A stretch of DNA of 64,000 nt from Sphaerimonospora cavernae (GCF_042435035.1 NZ_JBHMQT010000018.1:1-64000), one strand, 5' to 3'. Shown: positions 51,961 through 63,910, numbered from the stretch's first letter. Numbers and translations are program-made. Notes: generated by a model from the letters alone, not told the origin.

Positions 51961-53690
51961 GCCGCACTCTCAATGGTCAGTTGGGACTCGACGATCTCGA
52001 CATAGGTCGGGCAGGAGCCGAGCAGTTCGTCATGGGTGCCGATGCCGACGATGCGCCCGTCGTCCAGGACGATGATCTGGTCGGCGTCGATGATCGTGGA
52101 GACCCGCTGGGCGACGATGACCACGGTGGCCTCGGCCGTGTACGAGCGCAGCGCGGCGCGCAACCGGGCGTCGGTGGTCAGGTCGAGGGCCGAGAACGAG
52201 TCGTCGAACAGGTAGATCTCAGGTTCGGCGACCAGCGCCCGGGCGATCGAGAGCCGCTGCCGCTGGCCGCCGGACACGTTCGTGCCTCCCTGCGTGATCG
52301 GCGCCTGCAGGCCCTCAGGCATCGCCTCGACGAAGTCGCGGGCCTGAGCGACCTCCAGCGCCTCCCACAGCTCCTCGTCGGTGGCGTCCGGGTTGCCGTA
52401 CCGCAGGTTGCTCGCGACGGTGCCGGTGAACAGGTACGGCTTCTGCGGCACCAGGCCGATCCGCGACCAGAGCATCTCAGGGTCGAGATCGCGTACGTCG
52501 ACGCCGTCGATCAGTACGGCGCCGGAGGTGGCGTCGAAGAGCCGGGGCACCAGGGAGACCAGCGACGTCTTGCCCGACCCGGTGCTGCCGATGACGGCGG
52601 TGGTCTGTCCCGCGACGGCGTGGAAGGAGATGCCGGACAGCACCGGAGCCGCCGCCCCCGGATAGCGGAACTCGACGTCGCGCAGCTCCAGCTCGGCGCG
52701 GCGGTCCACCTGCCGTACGGGGCGCTCGGGCGGTCGCACCGACGACTCGGTGTCCAGCACCTCGCCGATGCGCTCGGCGCAGACCGCGGCGCGCGGGATC
52801 ATCATCGAGATGAAGGTGGCCATCATCATCGACATGAGAATCTGCAGCAGATACATGAGGAACGCGGTGAGGGCGCCGACCTGCATCTCTCCGCTGTCCA
52901 CCCGGGCGGCGCCGAACCACAGCACGGCGACGCTGGAGGCGTTGAGGATCAACATCACGGTGGGGAAGATGAGCGCGGTCAGCCGTCCGACGCGCAGCGC
53001 CGTCTCGGTCAGCGCGTCGTTCGCCTCGCCGAACCGGTGGGTCTCCTCACGCTCCCGGACGAAGGCCCGCACCACGCGGATGCCGGAGAGCTGCTCGCGC
53101 AGCACCTGGTTGACCACGTCGATGCGGGTCTGCATGGCGCGGAACTGCGGAACCATCCGGGAGACGATCAGTCCGATCGCGAGCAGCAGCACCGGGACGC
53201 AGACCAGCATGAGCCAGGACAGCCCGAGGTCCTGGCGCAACGCCATGATGATGCCGCCGATGCCCATGATCGGCGCTGCGACCAGCATCGTGCAGGTCAT
53301 CACCACGAGCATCTGGACCTGCTGCACGTCGTTGGTGTTGCGAGTGATCAACGAGGGCGCGCCGAACTGGGTGACCTCCCGGGTGGAGAACCCGCCCACC
53401 TGGTGGAAGATCGCAGATCGGAGGTCCCGCCCGAACCCGGCCGCCACCTTGGCCCCGTGGTAGACCGCTGCGATCGAGCAGGTGATCTGGACGAGGGAAA
53501 CAGTCAGCATCCAGCCGCCGGTGGTCAGGATGTAGCCGGTGTCGCCGGTCGCGACGCCCTTGTCGATGATGTCGGCGTTCAGGCTGGGCAGATACAGCGA
53601 GGCGATGGTGCCGACCAGTTGGAACAGAATCACCGCGGTCAGCGCCGACGAGTACGGCCGCAGGTACGTACGGAGCAGTCGGCTCAGCAT
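51957..53690 (-). CDS. ABC exporter subunit with degenerate ATP site
   Basis: 577 residues, membrane domain plus ATPase. Walker A GSTGSGKTSL and signature VSGGQRQ are normal, but Walker B reads YLFDDSFSALD, with Asp in place of the catalytic Glu. It is the complementary half of the heterodimer made with the next gene. The ATG ending at 53690 is preceded by a G-rich sequence. TATAGC, on the minus strand near 53747, is a possible -10. Confidence 0.93.
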   Translation of the reverse strand: MLSRLLRTYLRPYSSALTAVILFQLVGTIASLYLPSLNADIIDKGVATGDTGYILTTGGWMLTVSLVQITCSIAAVYHGAKVAAGFGRDLRSAIFHQVGGFSTREVTQFGAPSLITRNTNDVQQVQMLVVMTCTMLVAAPIMGIGGIIMALRQDLGLSWLMLVCVPVLLLAIGLIVSRMVPQFRAMQTRIDVVNQVLREQLSGIRVVRAFVREREETHRFGEANDALTETALRVGRLTALIFPTVMLILNASSVAVLWFGAARVDSGEMQVGALTAFLMYLLQILMSMMMATFISMMIPRAAVCAERIGEVLDTESSVRPPERPVRQVDRRAELELRDVEFRYPGAAAPVLSGISFHAVAGQTTAVIGSTGSGKTSLVSLVPRLFDATSGAVLIDGVDVRDLDPEMLWSRIGLVPQKPYLFTGTVASNLRYGNPDATDEELWEALEVAQARDFVEAMPEGLQAPITQGGTNVSGGQRQRLSIARALVAEPEIYLFDDSFSALDLTTDARLRAALRSYTAEATVVIVAQRVSTIIDADQIIVLDDGRIVGIGTHDELLGSCPTYVEIVESQLTIESAA

Positions 53691-53764
53691 GCGCGCCCCC
53701 CGGGGGAGACGGTGCTGCGGGAGGTCGGAATCACGCGGAAAACGCTATATGATCCCTTGGTCGC

Positions 53765-55021
53765 TCACGCATGATTTTTGGCGTCGAGCGCCGCCCGCAG
53801 CGGTCCGTCGAACTCCGGCGAGGTGATCCGCTCGACCCGGAGATCCGTGCAGTCCACCCAGCTCGCGGCCTCCGTCAGCGCGTCACGCATAGCTGTGATG
53901 GCCGCACTGCGACCCGCCGCGGTACGGCTGACGCCGGCTTCGAAGCCGACCTGCCGGGCGACGAGCGTGCGGCCCTCCCGCGCCGGATCCACCCGGCCTA
54001 TGATCTGCCCGCCCGCCAGGACCGGCATCGCGAAATAGCCGTGGACCCGTCTGTCCTTCGGCACGTACGCCTCCAGGCGGTGGCTCACCCCGAAGATCCG
54101 CTCAGTTCGGGGCCGATCCCAGATGAGGGAGTCGAACGGCGACAGCGGCGTGGTCCGGTGTCGGCCGCGGGGCTCCGTCTCGAGTGCGGCCGGGTCCGCC
54201 CAGGCGTTGGGGGCGCCGGCCGTGTCGGTTTCCGCTCCAGCCCGGGCTCCGGAACGGCGTCGAGCCGGCGGCCACCCGGCGACCCGTACCGGCACGAGTC
54301 CGGCGGCACCGCTCAGCAGGGCATCGTCGAGCAACTCGGCGTAATTCCCCTTCACCCGGGTGAAATCGACGAGGTCGGCCCGGGTCGCCACGCCCAGGGA
54401 GCGGCCGGCGATCGCGGTGAGCCCGGCGACGCACTCCGCGTCGGTGGGATCCTCGTCCAGCAGATCGGCGGGGATCACACGTTCTGCCAGGTCGTAGACG
54501 CGACGCCAGCCGATCCGCCGGGTGCAGACCACCTCGCCGATGTCGAGCAGGAACTCGATCGCGATCTTGGAATCCGACCAGTCCCACCAGGGGCCGCCAT
54601 TACGCGCTCCGCCGATGTCCGCGGTGGTGACCGGTCCCTCCGAGCGGACGAGATCCAGGATTTTGTCGATCGTCGGCGGCACCTCGTGCCAGCGAAACCG
54701 CCGCTCACGATAGGCCCGGCGGCGGAAGCCGTACAGGGGCCACTGTTCGAGGGGGAGGACGCATGCGGCGTGACACCAGTATTCGAAGGCGCGCGGAGGG
54801 TCGTGCCAGTAGGCGCGCTCCACCTTCGTACGCCCGACAGGACCGAGCCGGGCGTACGCGACGAGTTCATGGGAGCGCGCCAGCACAGAGATGGTGTCGA
54901 GCTGGACGGCGCCCACCCGCCGCAGCATGGCGGACATGCCACCGCCGCGCGCGCTCGCGCCGAGGAAACCCTGGGCCCGCAAGATGATCCTGCGGGCCTC
55001 GTCGGAGGTCAGGTCGGTCAC
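53765..55021 (-). CDS. Winged-helix DNA-binding protein (HTH_42, YcaQ-like)
   Basis: 418 residues. RRVGAVQLDTISVLARSHEL (about 31-50) is the family motif, AYWHDPPRAFEYWCHAACVLP follows, and VHGYFAMPVLAGGQIIGRVDP closes the fold. YcaQ/AlkX-type members are DNA glycosylases that unhook interstrand crosslinks. Their active site has Gln-x-Gln or Gln-x-Asp; here it is Q-L-D. A crosslink-repair role is plausible by family. An insertion of about 40 low-complexity residues (RRRSGARAGAETDTAGAPN) lies near residue 255. Confidence 0.85.
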   Translation of the reverse strand: MTDLTSDEARRIILRAQGFLGASARGGGMSAMLRRVGAVQLDTISVLARSHELVAYARLGPVGRTKVERAYWHDPPRAFEYWCHAACVLPLEQWPLYGFRRRAYRERRFRWHEVPPTIDKILDLVRSEGPVTTADIGGARNGGPWWDWSDSKIAIEFLLDIGEVVCTRRIGWRRVYDLAERVIPADLLDEDPTDAECVAGLTAIAGRSLGVATRADLVDFTRVKGNYAELLDDALLSGAAGLVPVRVAGWPPARRRSGARAGAETDTAGAPNAWADPAALETEPRGRHRTTPLSPFDSLIWDRPRTERIFGVSHRLEAYVPKDRRVHGYFAMPVLAGGQIIGRVDPAREGRTLVARQVGFEAGVSRTAAGRSAAITAMRDALTEAASWVDCTDLRVERITSPEFDGPLRAALDAKNHA

Positions 55022-55053
55022 ATCCGAAGATGCTAAACGGGGCGACCGACATT

Positions 55054-55113
55054 CTTTCGAAGGTCAGGGGCCGTCGGCGGCCAGGGCTTTCGAAGGTACG
55101 GGGCTGTCGGCGG
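55054..55113. repeat. 27-bp direct repeat, two copies
   Basis: CTTTCGAAGGT plus GGGGC and GTCGGCGG recur at 55054-55080 and 55087-55113 with three differences. The copies sit 33 bp apart upstream of the winged-helix gene. TTTCGAA is itself palindromic. Confidence 0.6.
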
Positions 55114-55149
55114 TCGGTCGCCGGACACCGCCGCCGGGGGCCGTACGGC

Positions 55150-55416
55150 TCAGGCCTTGTGGTGCTCGAACGGGGAATGGTGCTCCTGCGCTTCGATCTC
55201 CCGGGGCGCGTCGACGATCACGTCGGAGAAGATGTCGACCGCGAGCGCGAGCAGGCCGCCGACCGCGCAGATGCCGACGCCGACCCAGAAGTACAGCCAG
55301 TTGGGGCCCGCGACGAGGGCGATCCCGCCAACGAGGAAGCCGATGAGGATCGTGCTGACGGCGAGCCACGATTTGGGGCTTCCCGCGTGGCTGCCTTGGT
55401 GTCCGCTCTGTGCCAT
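55150..55416 (-). CDS. Small membrane protein of the HGxxPAAW type
   Basis: 88 residues. The N-terminal motif is HAGSPKSW, a variant of HGxxPAAW, followed by two membrane helices (LAVSTILIGFLVGGIALVAG and YFWVGVGICAVGGLLALAV) and a His-rich acidic tail. Homologues are common near secA or trp genes in actinobacteria; the function is unknown. GGGG precedes the ATG. Confidence 0.78.
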   Translation of the reverse strand: MAQSGHQGSHAGSPKSWLAVSTILIGFLVGGIALVAGPNWLYFWVGVGICAVGGLLALAVDIFSDVIVDAPREIEAQEHHSPFEHHKA

Positions 55417-55554
55417 ACCCCGTTTTCTACCTGATGGTCACCACGGTCGGCACATCGGGGGAACCCCTCAGGCGTTTCGCTCGTTATAACTCATGCGAAT
55501 GCGGCACGCCGCTCCGGCCCGTCGGCGATGGCTGTGTCCGGTGGCGGAACAGCC

Positions 55555-55560
55555 TACGAT
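55555..55560 (+). promoter_or_regulatory. Candidate -10 of secA
   Basis: TACGAT, 80 nt before the secA GTG. The -35 region (CTGTGT) is weak. An in-frame GTG or ATG further up would have to be translated from a different promoter. Confidence 0.4.
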
Positions 55561-55639
55561 GGTTGCGGGGAAGTGTGTGTCTCGTCCTCCCACTCCGGTC
55601 GGACCGCCCGGGGTAGACCTGCGAGGAGCTCTACTAACA

Positions 55640-58441
<2,802 letters not shown>

Positions 58442-58447
58442 TCCGAA

Positions 58448-58486
58448 CGAGAATCCCCGCCGGGCGGACCCCGGCGGGGATTCTCG
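58448..58486 (+). terminator. secA terminator
   Basis: A perfect 16-bp stem (CGAGAATCCCCGCCGG with its complement at 58471-58486) and a 7-nt loop, 6 nt after the secA stop. It also lies at the 3' side of the convergent Rv3235-family gene. Confidence 0.9.
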
Positions 58487-58502
58487 CTTCCCGCCGGCGC
58501 TG

Positions 58503-59057
58503 TCAGGCGGTCTCGAACTCCGTGACCAGCCACTGGACGCCGAAACGCTCCAGGCGTAGCGCGAGCACCCGGCTGCGTGTCCCGCAGTGGACGAGCACGC
58601 ACATCTCCGCCACACCGTCGCGGGGCCACTGCGCATGCGGCGGCCCCACCAGCGGCGGCCGCTCGGCATGGATCATCTTTCCGGCGCGGACCAACTCGCG
58701 GTAGGCCCGCTCTGACAGCCTGTCCTGCACGGTCTCCGCGGGTCGCCGGCCCGCGAGGACCTCGGCCATGGCCTGACCGAGACAGCGCAGGTGCCGCTCA
58801 TCGGGCCGGGCTCCCCGCGCCCGCACCGTTCCCCGTGCCCGTACCGCTTCCCGCAGTGCGGCACTCCGGGCCTGCGGGATGGTTTCGGGCACCCTGGCGG
58901 GTGCGGGGGCCTCCGGCACGTGGGCCAGGGCGAGCGAGCCGTACGTCATGGGCATGCCGCCTTCGGCCGCGCCGTCCGCCGCCGCGCGCTCGTCGTCGTA
59001 CGGCGGATCCGCGGGGGGCACGGACATGATCCTGGGCAGCGGGATCGGCTTGGGCAT
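58503..59057 (-). CDS. Rv3235-family protein
   Basis: 184 residues. A Pro/Ala-rich variable first half is followed by a conserved domain (RHLRCLGQAMAEVLAGRRPAETVQDRLSERAYREL, then VLVHCGTRSRVLALRLERFGVQWLVTEFE). The family occurs only in actinobacteria beside secA and has no known function; the C-terminus resembles small alpha/beta binding modules. GGGAG lies 7 nt before the ATG. Confidence 0.85.
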   Translation of the reverse strand: MPKPIPLPRIMSVPPADPPYDDERAAADGAAEGGMPMTYGSLALAHVPEAPAPARVPETIPQARSAALREAVRARGTVRARGARPDERHLRCLGQAMAEVLAGRRPAETVQDRLSERAYRELVRAGKMIHAERPPLVGPPHAQWPRDGVAEMCVLVHCGTRSRVLALRLERFGVQWLVTEFETA

Positions 59058-59070
59058 CGAGACTCCCTGT

Positions 59071-59140
59071 TCGTCATTCGGGGGCGGTCGTCATTCGGGG
59101 GCGGTCGTCGTTCGGGAAGGCGGTCGTCGTTCGGGGCAGG
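59071..59140. repeat. 17-bp tandem repeat in the upstream region of the Rv3235-family gene
   Basis: TCGTCATTCGGGGGCGG is repeated exactly at 59071 and 59088. Diverged units TCGTCGTTCGGGAAGGCGG (59105) and TCGTCGTTCGGGGCAGG (59124) follow. Sequence from 59141 to 59331 holds no gene I can support. Confidence 0.8.
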
Positions 59141-59331
59141 GGAAATCCGCTGCCTAATAGAGGTTCCGGTTCCCCCGTCTGATACACAGGACGCCAACTT
59201 TGTCGCTCGGCGCGGCCTTATCTCCCCATTCCACGGGAAAGCTTCCCCTCAGTTGGGGTGCCTCCGATGATCCTCGGCCAGATTACGGCCGGCGAGGTGA
59301 ACGCATTACGGTCCGGCGATTCGCGGGAGGA

Positions 59332-60666
59332 TCAGGTGCGGGGGGCGGTGTCCGTGAACTCTCCGGAATCGACGTCGGGCTCCGGCTCGCGTCCCGGCGT
59401 CATGATGTTCATCTTCTTGATCAGGAAACTGAACAGGAAGTAGTAGACGAAGAAGTAACAGACCCCGATCAGCATGATGAGCGGGAAGTTGTGCGTGTTG
59501 TCCTTGGTCGCGTTCAGGCCGGCGTCGATCGCGCCGGCGGAGAACCCGAACCCGAGCCGTCCGCCGAGGCCCGCGACCAGTGCCATCGAGATGCCGGTGA
59601 GCAGTGCGTGTACCGCGAACAGGACCGGAGCCACGAAGATGAACGCGAACTCGATCGGCTCGGTGATGCCGGTGACGAACGAGACGAGCGCGGCGGAGAG
59701 CATGATGCCGCCCACGGTCGCCCGCCGATGCGGGGGAGCGGCGCGCCACATGGCGAGGGCGGCGGCCGGGAGGCCGAACATCATGACGGGGAAGAAACCG
59801 GCCATGAACGCGCCCGCGCCCTGCTGGCCAGCGAAATAGCACCACATGTCACCCGTCGTGTGAACCGTGCCGATTTCGCATCCCGGCACCGTGTACCAGA
59901 CGATCGAGTTGACGAAGTGGTGGAGGCCGAAGGGAATGAGCGCCCGGTTGACGACGCCGTAGATCCCGGCCCCCTCTGTGGAGTGGCGGGCGAGCCAGTC
60001 ACCGAAGTCACTGACCACCTGGCCGATGGGCGGCCAGATCAGGCCGAAGACCACACCGAGGATCAGGGCCGCCAGGGCGGTGACGAGCGGAACGAACCGG
60101 CGCCCCCCGAAGAAGGCCAACCAGGCGGGCAGTTTGATCCGGTAGTACCGCTGCCAGAGCAGGGCGGTGACGATGCCGATCAGGATGCCGCCCAGCACAC
60201 CTGTCGGGTTGGCCGACGCGAGGTCGAGCACGCCCGTGACCTTGCCGTCACTGTCGACTACGGTCTGCGTCACCTTCTCCCGAATGGCCGAGTCCGCCGA
60301 GGTGTCGAAGAACATCAGATGGGTGACCCGGTCCCAGACCAGGTAGCCGACGACGGCCGCGAGGGCCGTCGATCCGTCGGCGCGCCGGGCGAAACCGACC
60401 GCCACCCCCACGGCGAACAGCAGCGGCAGTGCGTCGAACAGCGCGTCGCCCGCGCCGCCCACGACCTGCGCGATCTTGTCCAGGGTCGGATTGTCCGTAC
60501 GGCCCAGCAGGTCGTCCTCACCCACGCGCAGGAGAACGGCGGCCGCCGGCAGCGCCGCGATCGGCAGCATGAGCGACCGGCCGATCCGGGACAGCACGGC
60601 CATCACCGGGGACTGCCGCCGCTCGGGAGTGGCGGGGAGCCCCGCGTCGGCGGAGGTGGAGCTCAT
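59332..60666 (-). CDS. PTS EIIC subunit, N-acetylglucosamine/glucose type
   Basis: 444 residues, about ten helices. Markers are MLPIAALPAAAVLLRVG, the substrate-site region around VNRALIPFGLHHFVNSIVWY and TGITEPIEFAFIFVAPVLFAVH. It imports the sugar while the separate EIIB at 62777 phosphorylates it. The EIIC-only form with split EIIB is the arrangement of Streptomyces GlcNAc permeases. It lies after the dasR-like gene in the same direction, 79 bp away. Confidence 0.92.
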   Translation of the reverse strand: MSSTSADAGLPATPERRQSPVMAVLSRIGRSLMLPIAALPAAAVLLRVGEDDLLGRTDNPTLDKIAQVVGGAGDALFDALPLLFAVGVAVGFARRADGSTALAAVVGYLVWDRVTHLMFFDTSADSAIREKVTQTVVDSDGKVTGVLDLASANPTGVLGGILIGIVTALLWQRYYRIKLPAWLAFFGGRRFVPLVTALAALILGVVFGLIWPPIGQVVSDFGDWLARHSTEGAGIYGVVNRALIPFGLHHFVNSIVWYTVPGCEIGTVHTTGDMWCYFAGQQGAGAFMAGFFPVMMFGLPAAALAMWRAAPPHRRATVGGIMLSAALVSFVTGITEPIEFAFIFVAPVLFAVHALLTGISMALVAGLGGRLGFGFSAGAIDAGLNATKDNTHNFPLIMLIGVCYFFVYYFLFSFLIKKMNIMTPGREPEPDVDSGEFTDTAPRT

Positions 60667-60745
60667 CGATGTTCCTCCAGCGGGGGAGAACGGGGAGGAG
60701 GATCGCCAGAGGTGTTCAACGCTAGCTGGAGAGCGTCGGACACAC

Positions 60746-61486
60746 CTAAGAGCGTCTGGCCGGGATTTCGAGGAGCGTCCGGAGCTGGTAGCGGTCGGCG
60801 CGGTACGTGGAGACCCCGAGCTCGGCGCACACCCCTCCGGCGAACGAACGGCGCTGCAGCAGCAGCACGGGCCCGCCGCGGGGCAGCTTGAGCAGGTCGG
60901 CGTCGTCCGGGTCGGCGATCCCGCCGTCGATCGTGAGCTCCCCGGCCTCCATCACGAGGCCGTAGCGCGACTCCAGGAGCGCGTACAGCGACCGACCGGT
61001 CAGGTCGAACGCGTCGAGGTCGGGCGCGAGCGCCACCGGGATGTGGGCGCGCTCGATGCTCAGCGGTTCCCCGTCCGCCGTGCGCAGACGCTCGATGAAG
61101 TGCACGGCGTCCCCCGGCTGGATGCCGAGCTGCCGGGCGAGGTGCGCGCTGGCCCGGACCACGCGCCGGTCCAGGTCCCGCGAGCCCGGTTCCATACCGC
61201 GCGCCCGCATGTCGTCGGTGAACGAGGTGAGCTGGAGGGCCAGCTCGATCTTCGGCCGGGCGACGAATGTGCCCTTGCCGGGAACCCGGTGCAGCCGTCC
61301 CTCGGACACCAGGTGGTCCACGGCCTGCCGCACCGTCATGCGGGACAGGCCGAAGCGCTGGCACAGGTCACGCTCGGACGGAATCGCCGCCCCGATGGGC
61401 AGCTCGTCGCTGTCGATGAGGTCGAGCAGGATCTCTCGAAGTTGGAAGTACTTGGGCACCGGGCTGTCCGGGTCGATCTTCGCCAC
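60746..61486 (-). CDS. dasR: GntR/HutC-family regulator, DasR/NagR type
   Basis: 246 residues. An N-terminal winged helix (PSERDLCQRFGLSRMTVRQAVDHLVSEGRLHRVPGKGTFV, about 35-75) is followed by a UTRA effector domain (LTSFTDDMRARGMEPGS, ERAHIPVALAPDLDAFD). The context (GlcNAc PTS, SIS deaminase-like gene) and the TGGTCTAG/CTAGACCA operator 50 bp upstream identify it as a DasR-type sensor of glucosamine-6-phosphate. GGGAGG lies 5 nt before the GTG. Confidence 0.88.
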   Translation of the reverse strand: MAKIDPDSPVPKYFQLREILLDLIDSDELPIGAAIPSERDLCQRFGLSRMTVRQAVDHLVSEGRLHRVPGKGTFVARPKIELALQLTSFTDDMRARGMEPGSRDLDRRVVRASAHLARQLGIQPGDAVHFIERLRTADGEPLSIERAHIPVALAPDLDAFDLTGRSLYALLESRYGLVMEAGELTIDGGIADPDDADLLKLPRGGPVLLLQRRSFAGGVCAELGVSTYRADRYQLRTLLEIPARRS

Positions 61487-61535
61487 TGATCCCTCCCCTC
61501 TCGATCCGGATCACGCGATGGGTTATCGTTCGTAC

Positions 61536-61557
61536 TGGTCTAGTCCGGACTAGACCA
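61536..61557. promoter_or_regulatory. Double DasR-responsive operator
   Basis: A perfect 22-bp palindrome: TGGTCTAGTCC (61536-61546) and its reverse complement (61547-61557). It lies between the divergent dasR and SIS genes. It can be read as two adjacent copies of the known DasR site (ACTGGTCTAGACCACT-like) with centres 11-12 bp apart, one helical turn. Confidence 0.8.
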
Positions 61558-61639
61558 CATGCTGGAAATATGTGTCAATGTATGGACCGGAGACGGATCG
61601 GTAACGGCCATGTCTCGCGAGGCAAAGGAAGATCATTCG

Positions 61640-62674
61640 ATGACTACCAGGATGCGCGGTGAAATCGCCGAGCAGCCCGCGGCCATCCGAGCCACGCTCG
61701 AGGCGCTGCTGCCCAGGACCGGGGAGGTCGAGGCAGTCGCGAGAGATACTCGTCACGTGCTGTTCGTGGCCCGCGGGACCTCCGACAACGCGGCAGTCTA
61801 CGGCCGCTACCTGATCGAGGCGAGGGCGGGTCGCCTGGCGGCGCTCGGCGCCCCCTCGATCGCGACGACGTACCGGCGCAGGATCGACCTCGACGGCGTG
61901 CTCGCCGTGGGCCTGTCCCAGTCGGGCCGCACCGAGGAGATCGTCGAAACGCTCCAGTGGGCGCGCGACTGCGGCGCGAAGACCATCGCCGTCACCAACG
62001 GCGGAGAGTCGTCTCCGCTGGCCCAGACCGCCGATCTCGCCCTGTGCACGCTGGCCGGCGAGGAGAAGGCCGTCCCCGCGACCAAGACCTACACGACCCA
62101 GCTCGCCGCGCTGGCCGTACTCGCCATCGGGCTCGGTGCCGACGTCGACCCCGGCGACCTGCGGCGGGTCCCGGACGCGGTCGAGAAGCTGATCTCCGAT
62201 CCGGGTGACCTGGAGGCGGTTGTCGGGGGCCTCGCCGGCAAGCCCGGCGTGGTCGTCTCCGGCCGCGGCATGGTGTTCTCGACGGCCCTGGAGCTCGCGC
62301 TCAAGCTCAAGGAGGCGTGCTACCTGCACGCCATGGGGCTTTCGTACGCGGACCTGCTGCATGGCCCGATCGCGGTCGTCGACGAGGACACCCCCGCGAT
62401 CCTGGTGGCTGCGGGGGAGGGGCCCACGCTGGCGGGCACCATCTCGCTGGCCGAACGGGTGACCGGTGCGGGCGCGTCCGCCTTCGGCGTGGGCGGCGGC
62501 GCCGGACTGGCCGGCGCCTCGACCGCGGCACTGAACGGCCCGGACCTGCCGGAGTGGTTGGCGCCGATGGGACTCATCGTTCCGGGGCAGCTGCTGACCG
62601 AGGCGCTCGCGCGCAGGCTCGGCATCGACCCCGACTCTCCTCGTGGGCTGAAGAAGGTGACCCAGACCGACTGA
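61640..62674 (+). CDS. SIS-domain aminosugar-phosphate deaminase/isomerase
   Basis: 344 residues with two SIS domains like the isomerase half of GlmS. The first has FVARGTSDNAAVYGRYLIE and GLSQSGRTEEIVETLQWAR. The second has LELALKLKEACYLHAMGLSY and DLLHGPIAVVDE, where the conserved Lys/Glu act in ring opening. There is no glutamine amidotransferase domain, so it most likely deaminates glucosamine-6-phosphate (NagB-II type). AAGGAAG lies 9 nt before the ATG at 61640; an ATG at 61610 is also in frame. Confidence 0.85.
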   Translation: MTTRMRGEIAEQPAAIRATLEALLPRTGEVEAVARDTRHVLFVARGTSDNAAVYGRYLIEARAGRLAALGAPSIATTYRRRIDLDGVLAVGLSQSGRTEEIVETLQWARDCGAKTIAVTNGGESSPLAQTADLALCTLAGEEKAVPATKTYTTQLAALAVLAIGLGADVDPGDLRRVPDAVEKLISDPGDLEAVVGGLAGKPGVVVSGRGMVFSTALELALKLKEACYLHAMGLSYADLLHGPIAVVDEDTPAILVAAGEGPTLAGTISLAERVTGAGASAFGVGGGAGLAGASTAALNGPDLPEWLAPMGLIVPGQLLTEALARRLGIDPDSPRGLKKVTQTD

Positions 62675-62776
62675 GAGGCCGGGCGACTGAGCGAATCGAC
62701 CTAGGGCGAACGGCCCCCGGGGTACGCGCGGCAGGACATGATTTGCCGGAGACGACCCAGAACTCTTGGAGGACTC

Positions 62777-63013
62777 ATGGCCGCGGACGCCGAGGCGATC
62801 GTCGCCGGACTCGGTGGCGCCGACAACATCATCGAGGTGGAGCCGTGCATCACGCGGCTGCGGACCGAGGTGCGTGACGCCTCGAAGGTCGATCAGGCCG
62901 CGCTCAGGGCGGCCGGCGTCCACGGCGTGATGGCGACGGGCAACATCGTCCACGTCGTGGTGGGCCCGGAGGCCGACACGATCGCCAGCGACATCGAGGA
63001 CATCGTCGGCTGA
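62777..63013 (+). CDS. PTS EIIB subunit, glucose/GlcNAc type
   Basis: 78 residues. The phosphorylatable Cys24 lies in VEPCITRLRTEV, and VHGVMATGNIVHVVVGPEAD completes the fold. It passes phosphate from EIIA to the sugar carried by EIIC. GGAGG lies 5 nt before the ATG. Confidence 0.92.
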   Translation: MAADAEAIVAGLGGADNIIEVEPCITRLRTEVRDASKVDQAALRAAGVHGVMATGNIVHVVVGPEADTIASDIEDIVG

Positions 63014-63123
63014 TGGGTGAGGCAGGACACGACCTGGGCATGCGGGACTGAACGGACAGGGGGAGCGGGCCGGATGGGCCGGACGTCCCAGATGTGCCGG
63101 ATACGCCGGCAAAAGGCGCTCCG

Positions 63124-63570
63124 TTGACGACGGTTCTCGCCCCGGTGGCGGGGGCGGCCATCGGCCTGGCCGCCGTGTCGGATCTGGTCTTCTCTCAGGG
63201 GATGGTGGGGCCGGGTATGGCGATCGACCCTGAGCGGAGGTCCGGCGAGGCCGTGGCCCCGATCAGCGGCACGATCGTGAAACTGCATCCGCACGCCTAC
63301 ATCGTGGTGGGGGACGACGGGAAGGGGGTGCTGGTGCACCTCGGCATCGACACCGTGCAACTCAGGGGCGAGGGCTTCGCGCTCCTCGCCGCTGAGGGCG
63401 ACCGGGTCCTGGCCGGGCAGCCCGTGGTGGCCTGGGACCCGGCGGCGGTCGAAGCCGGGGGGCGGTCGCCGGTCTGCCCGGTCGTGGCCCTGGACGCCGG
63501 GGACGGGATGGTCGGCGAGGTGGCCGAGGGCCGGGTGGACGCCGGGGATCCCCTGTTCCAGTGGGCGTGA
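63124..63570 (+). CDS. crr: PTS EIIA subunit (Crr type)
   Basis: 148 residues. TTVLAPVAGAAIGL opens the fold. His57 (LHPHAYIVV) and His72 (VLVHLGIDTVQL) form the phosphotransfer pair; SPVCPVVAL is conserved. I use the TTG at 63124, with AAAAGG 9 nt upstream, because family members begin MTTVL. A GTG at 63094 would add ten residues. It receives phosphate from HPr and passes it to EIIB. Confidence 0.9.
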   Translation: MTTVLAPVAGAAIGLAAVSDLVFSQGMVGPGMAIDPERRSGEAVAPISGTIVKLHPHAYIVVGDDGKGVLVHLGIDTVQLRGEGFALLAAEGDRVLAGQPVVAWDPAAVEAGGRSPVCPVVALDAGDGMVGEVAEGRVDAGDPLFQWA

Positions 63571-63647
63571 CGGATCACCGATCGGGAGTGTTGACTGGTT
63601 CCCGGCGGAAAGTTCGATGGCCTGGTCCATCTGACGAAGGAGGAAGC

Positions 63648-63905
63648 GTGGCAGAACGCAAGGTGACTGTCACGTCCGAGGTGGGGCTGCACGCCCGACC
63701 GGCGGCGACGTTCGTGCAGACGGCGGCGAAGGCGCCCTTCGACGTCACGATCGCAAAGGTGGACGGCCCACCGGTGAACGCGAAGAGCATCCTCGCCGTG
63801 CTCTCCCTCGACGTGGAGCAGGGCGACTTCATCGTCGTGTCCGCGGAGGGCGAGGGCGCCGACGAACTGCTCGACCAGTTGGTCGAGATAGTGTCGGCCC
63901 CCTGA
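63648..63905 (+). CDS. ptsH: HPr phosphocarrier protein
   Basis: 85 residues. The active His15 lies in VGLHARPAATF; the regulatory region is VNAKSILAVLSLDVEQGD with Ser47. AAGGAGGAA precedes the GTG. It sits directly before ptsI, completing a general PTS. Confidence 0.95.
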   Translation: MAERKVTVTSEVGLHARPAATFVQTAAKAPFDVTIAKVDGPPVNAKSILAVLSLDVEQGDFIVVSAEGEGADELLDQLVEIVSAP

Positions 63906-63910
63906 CTTCC

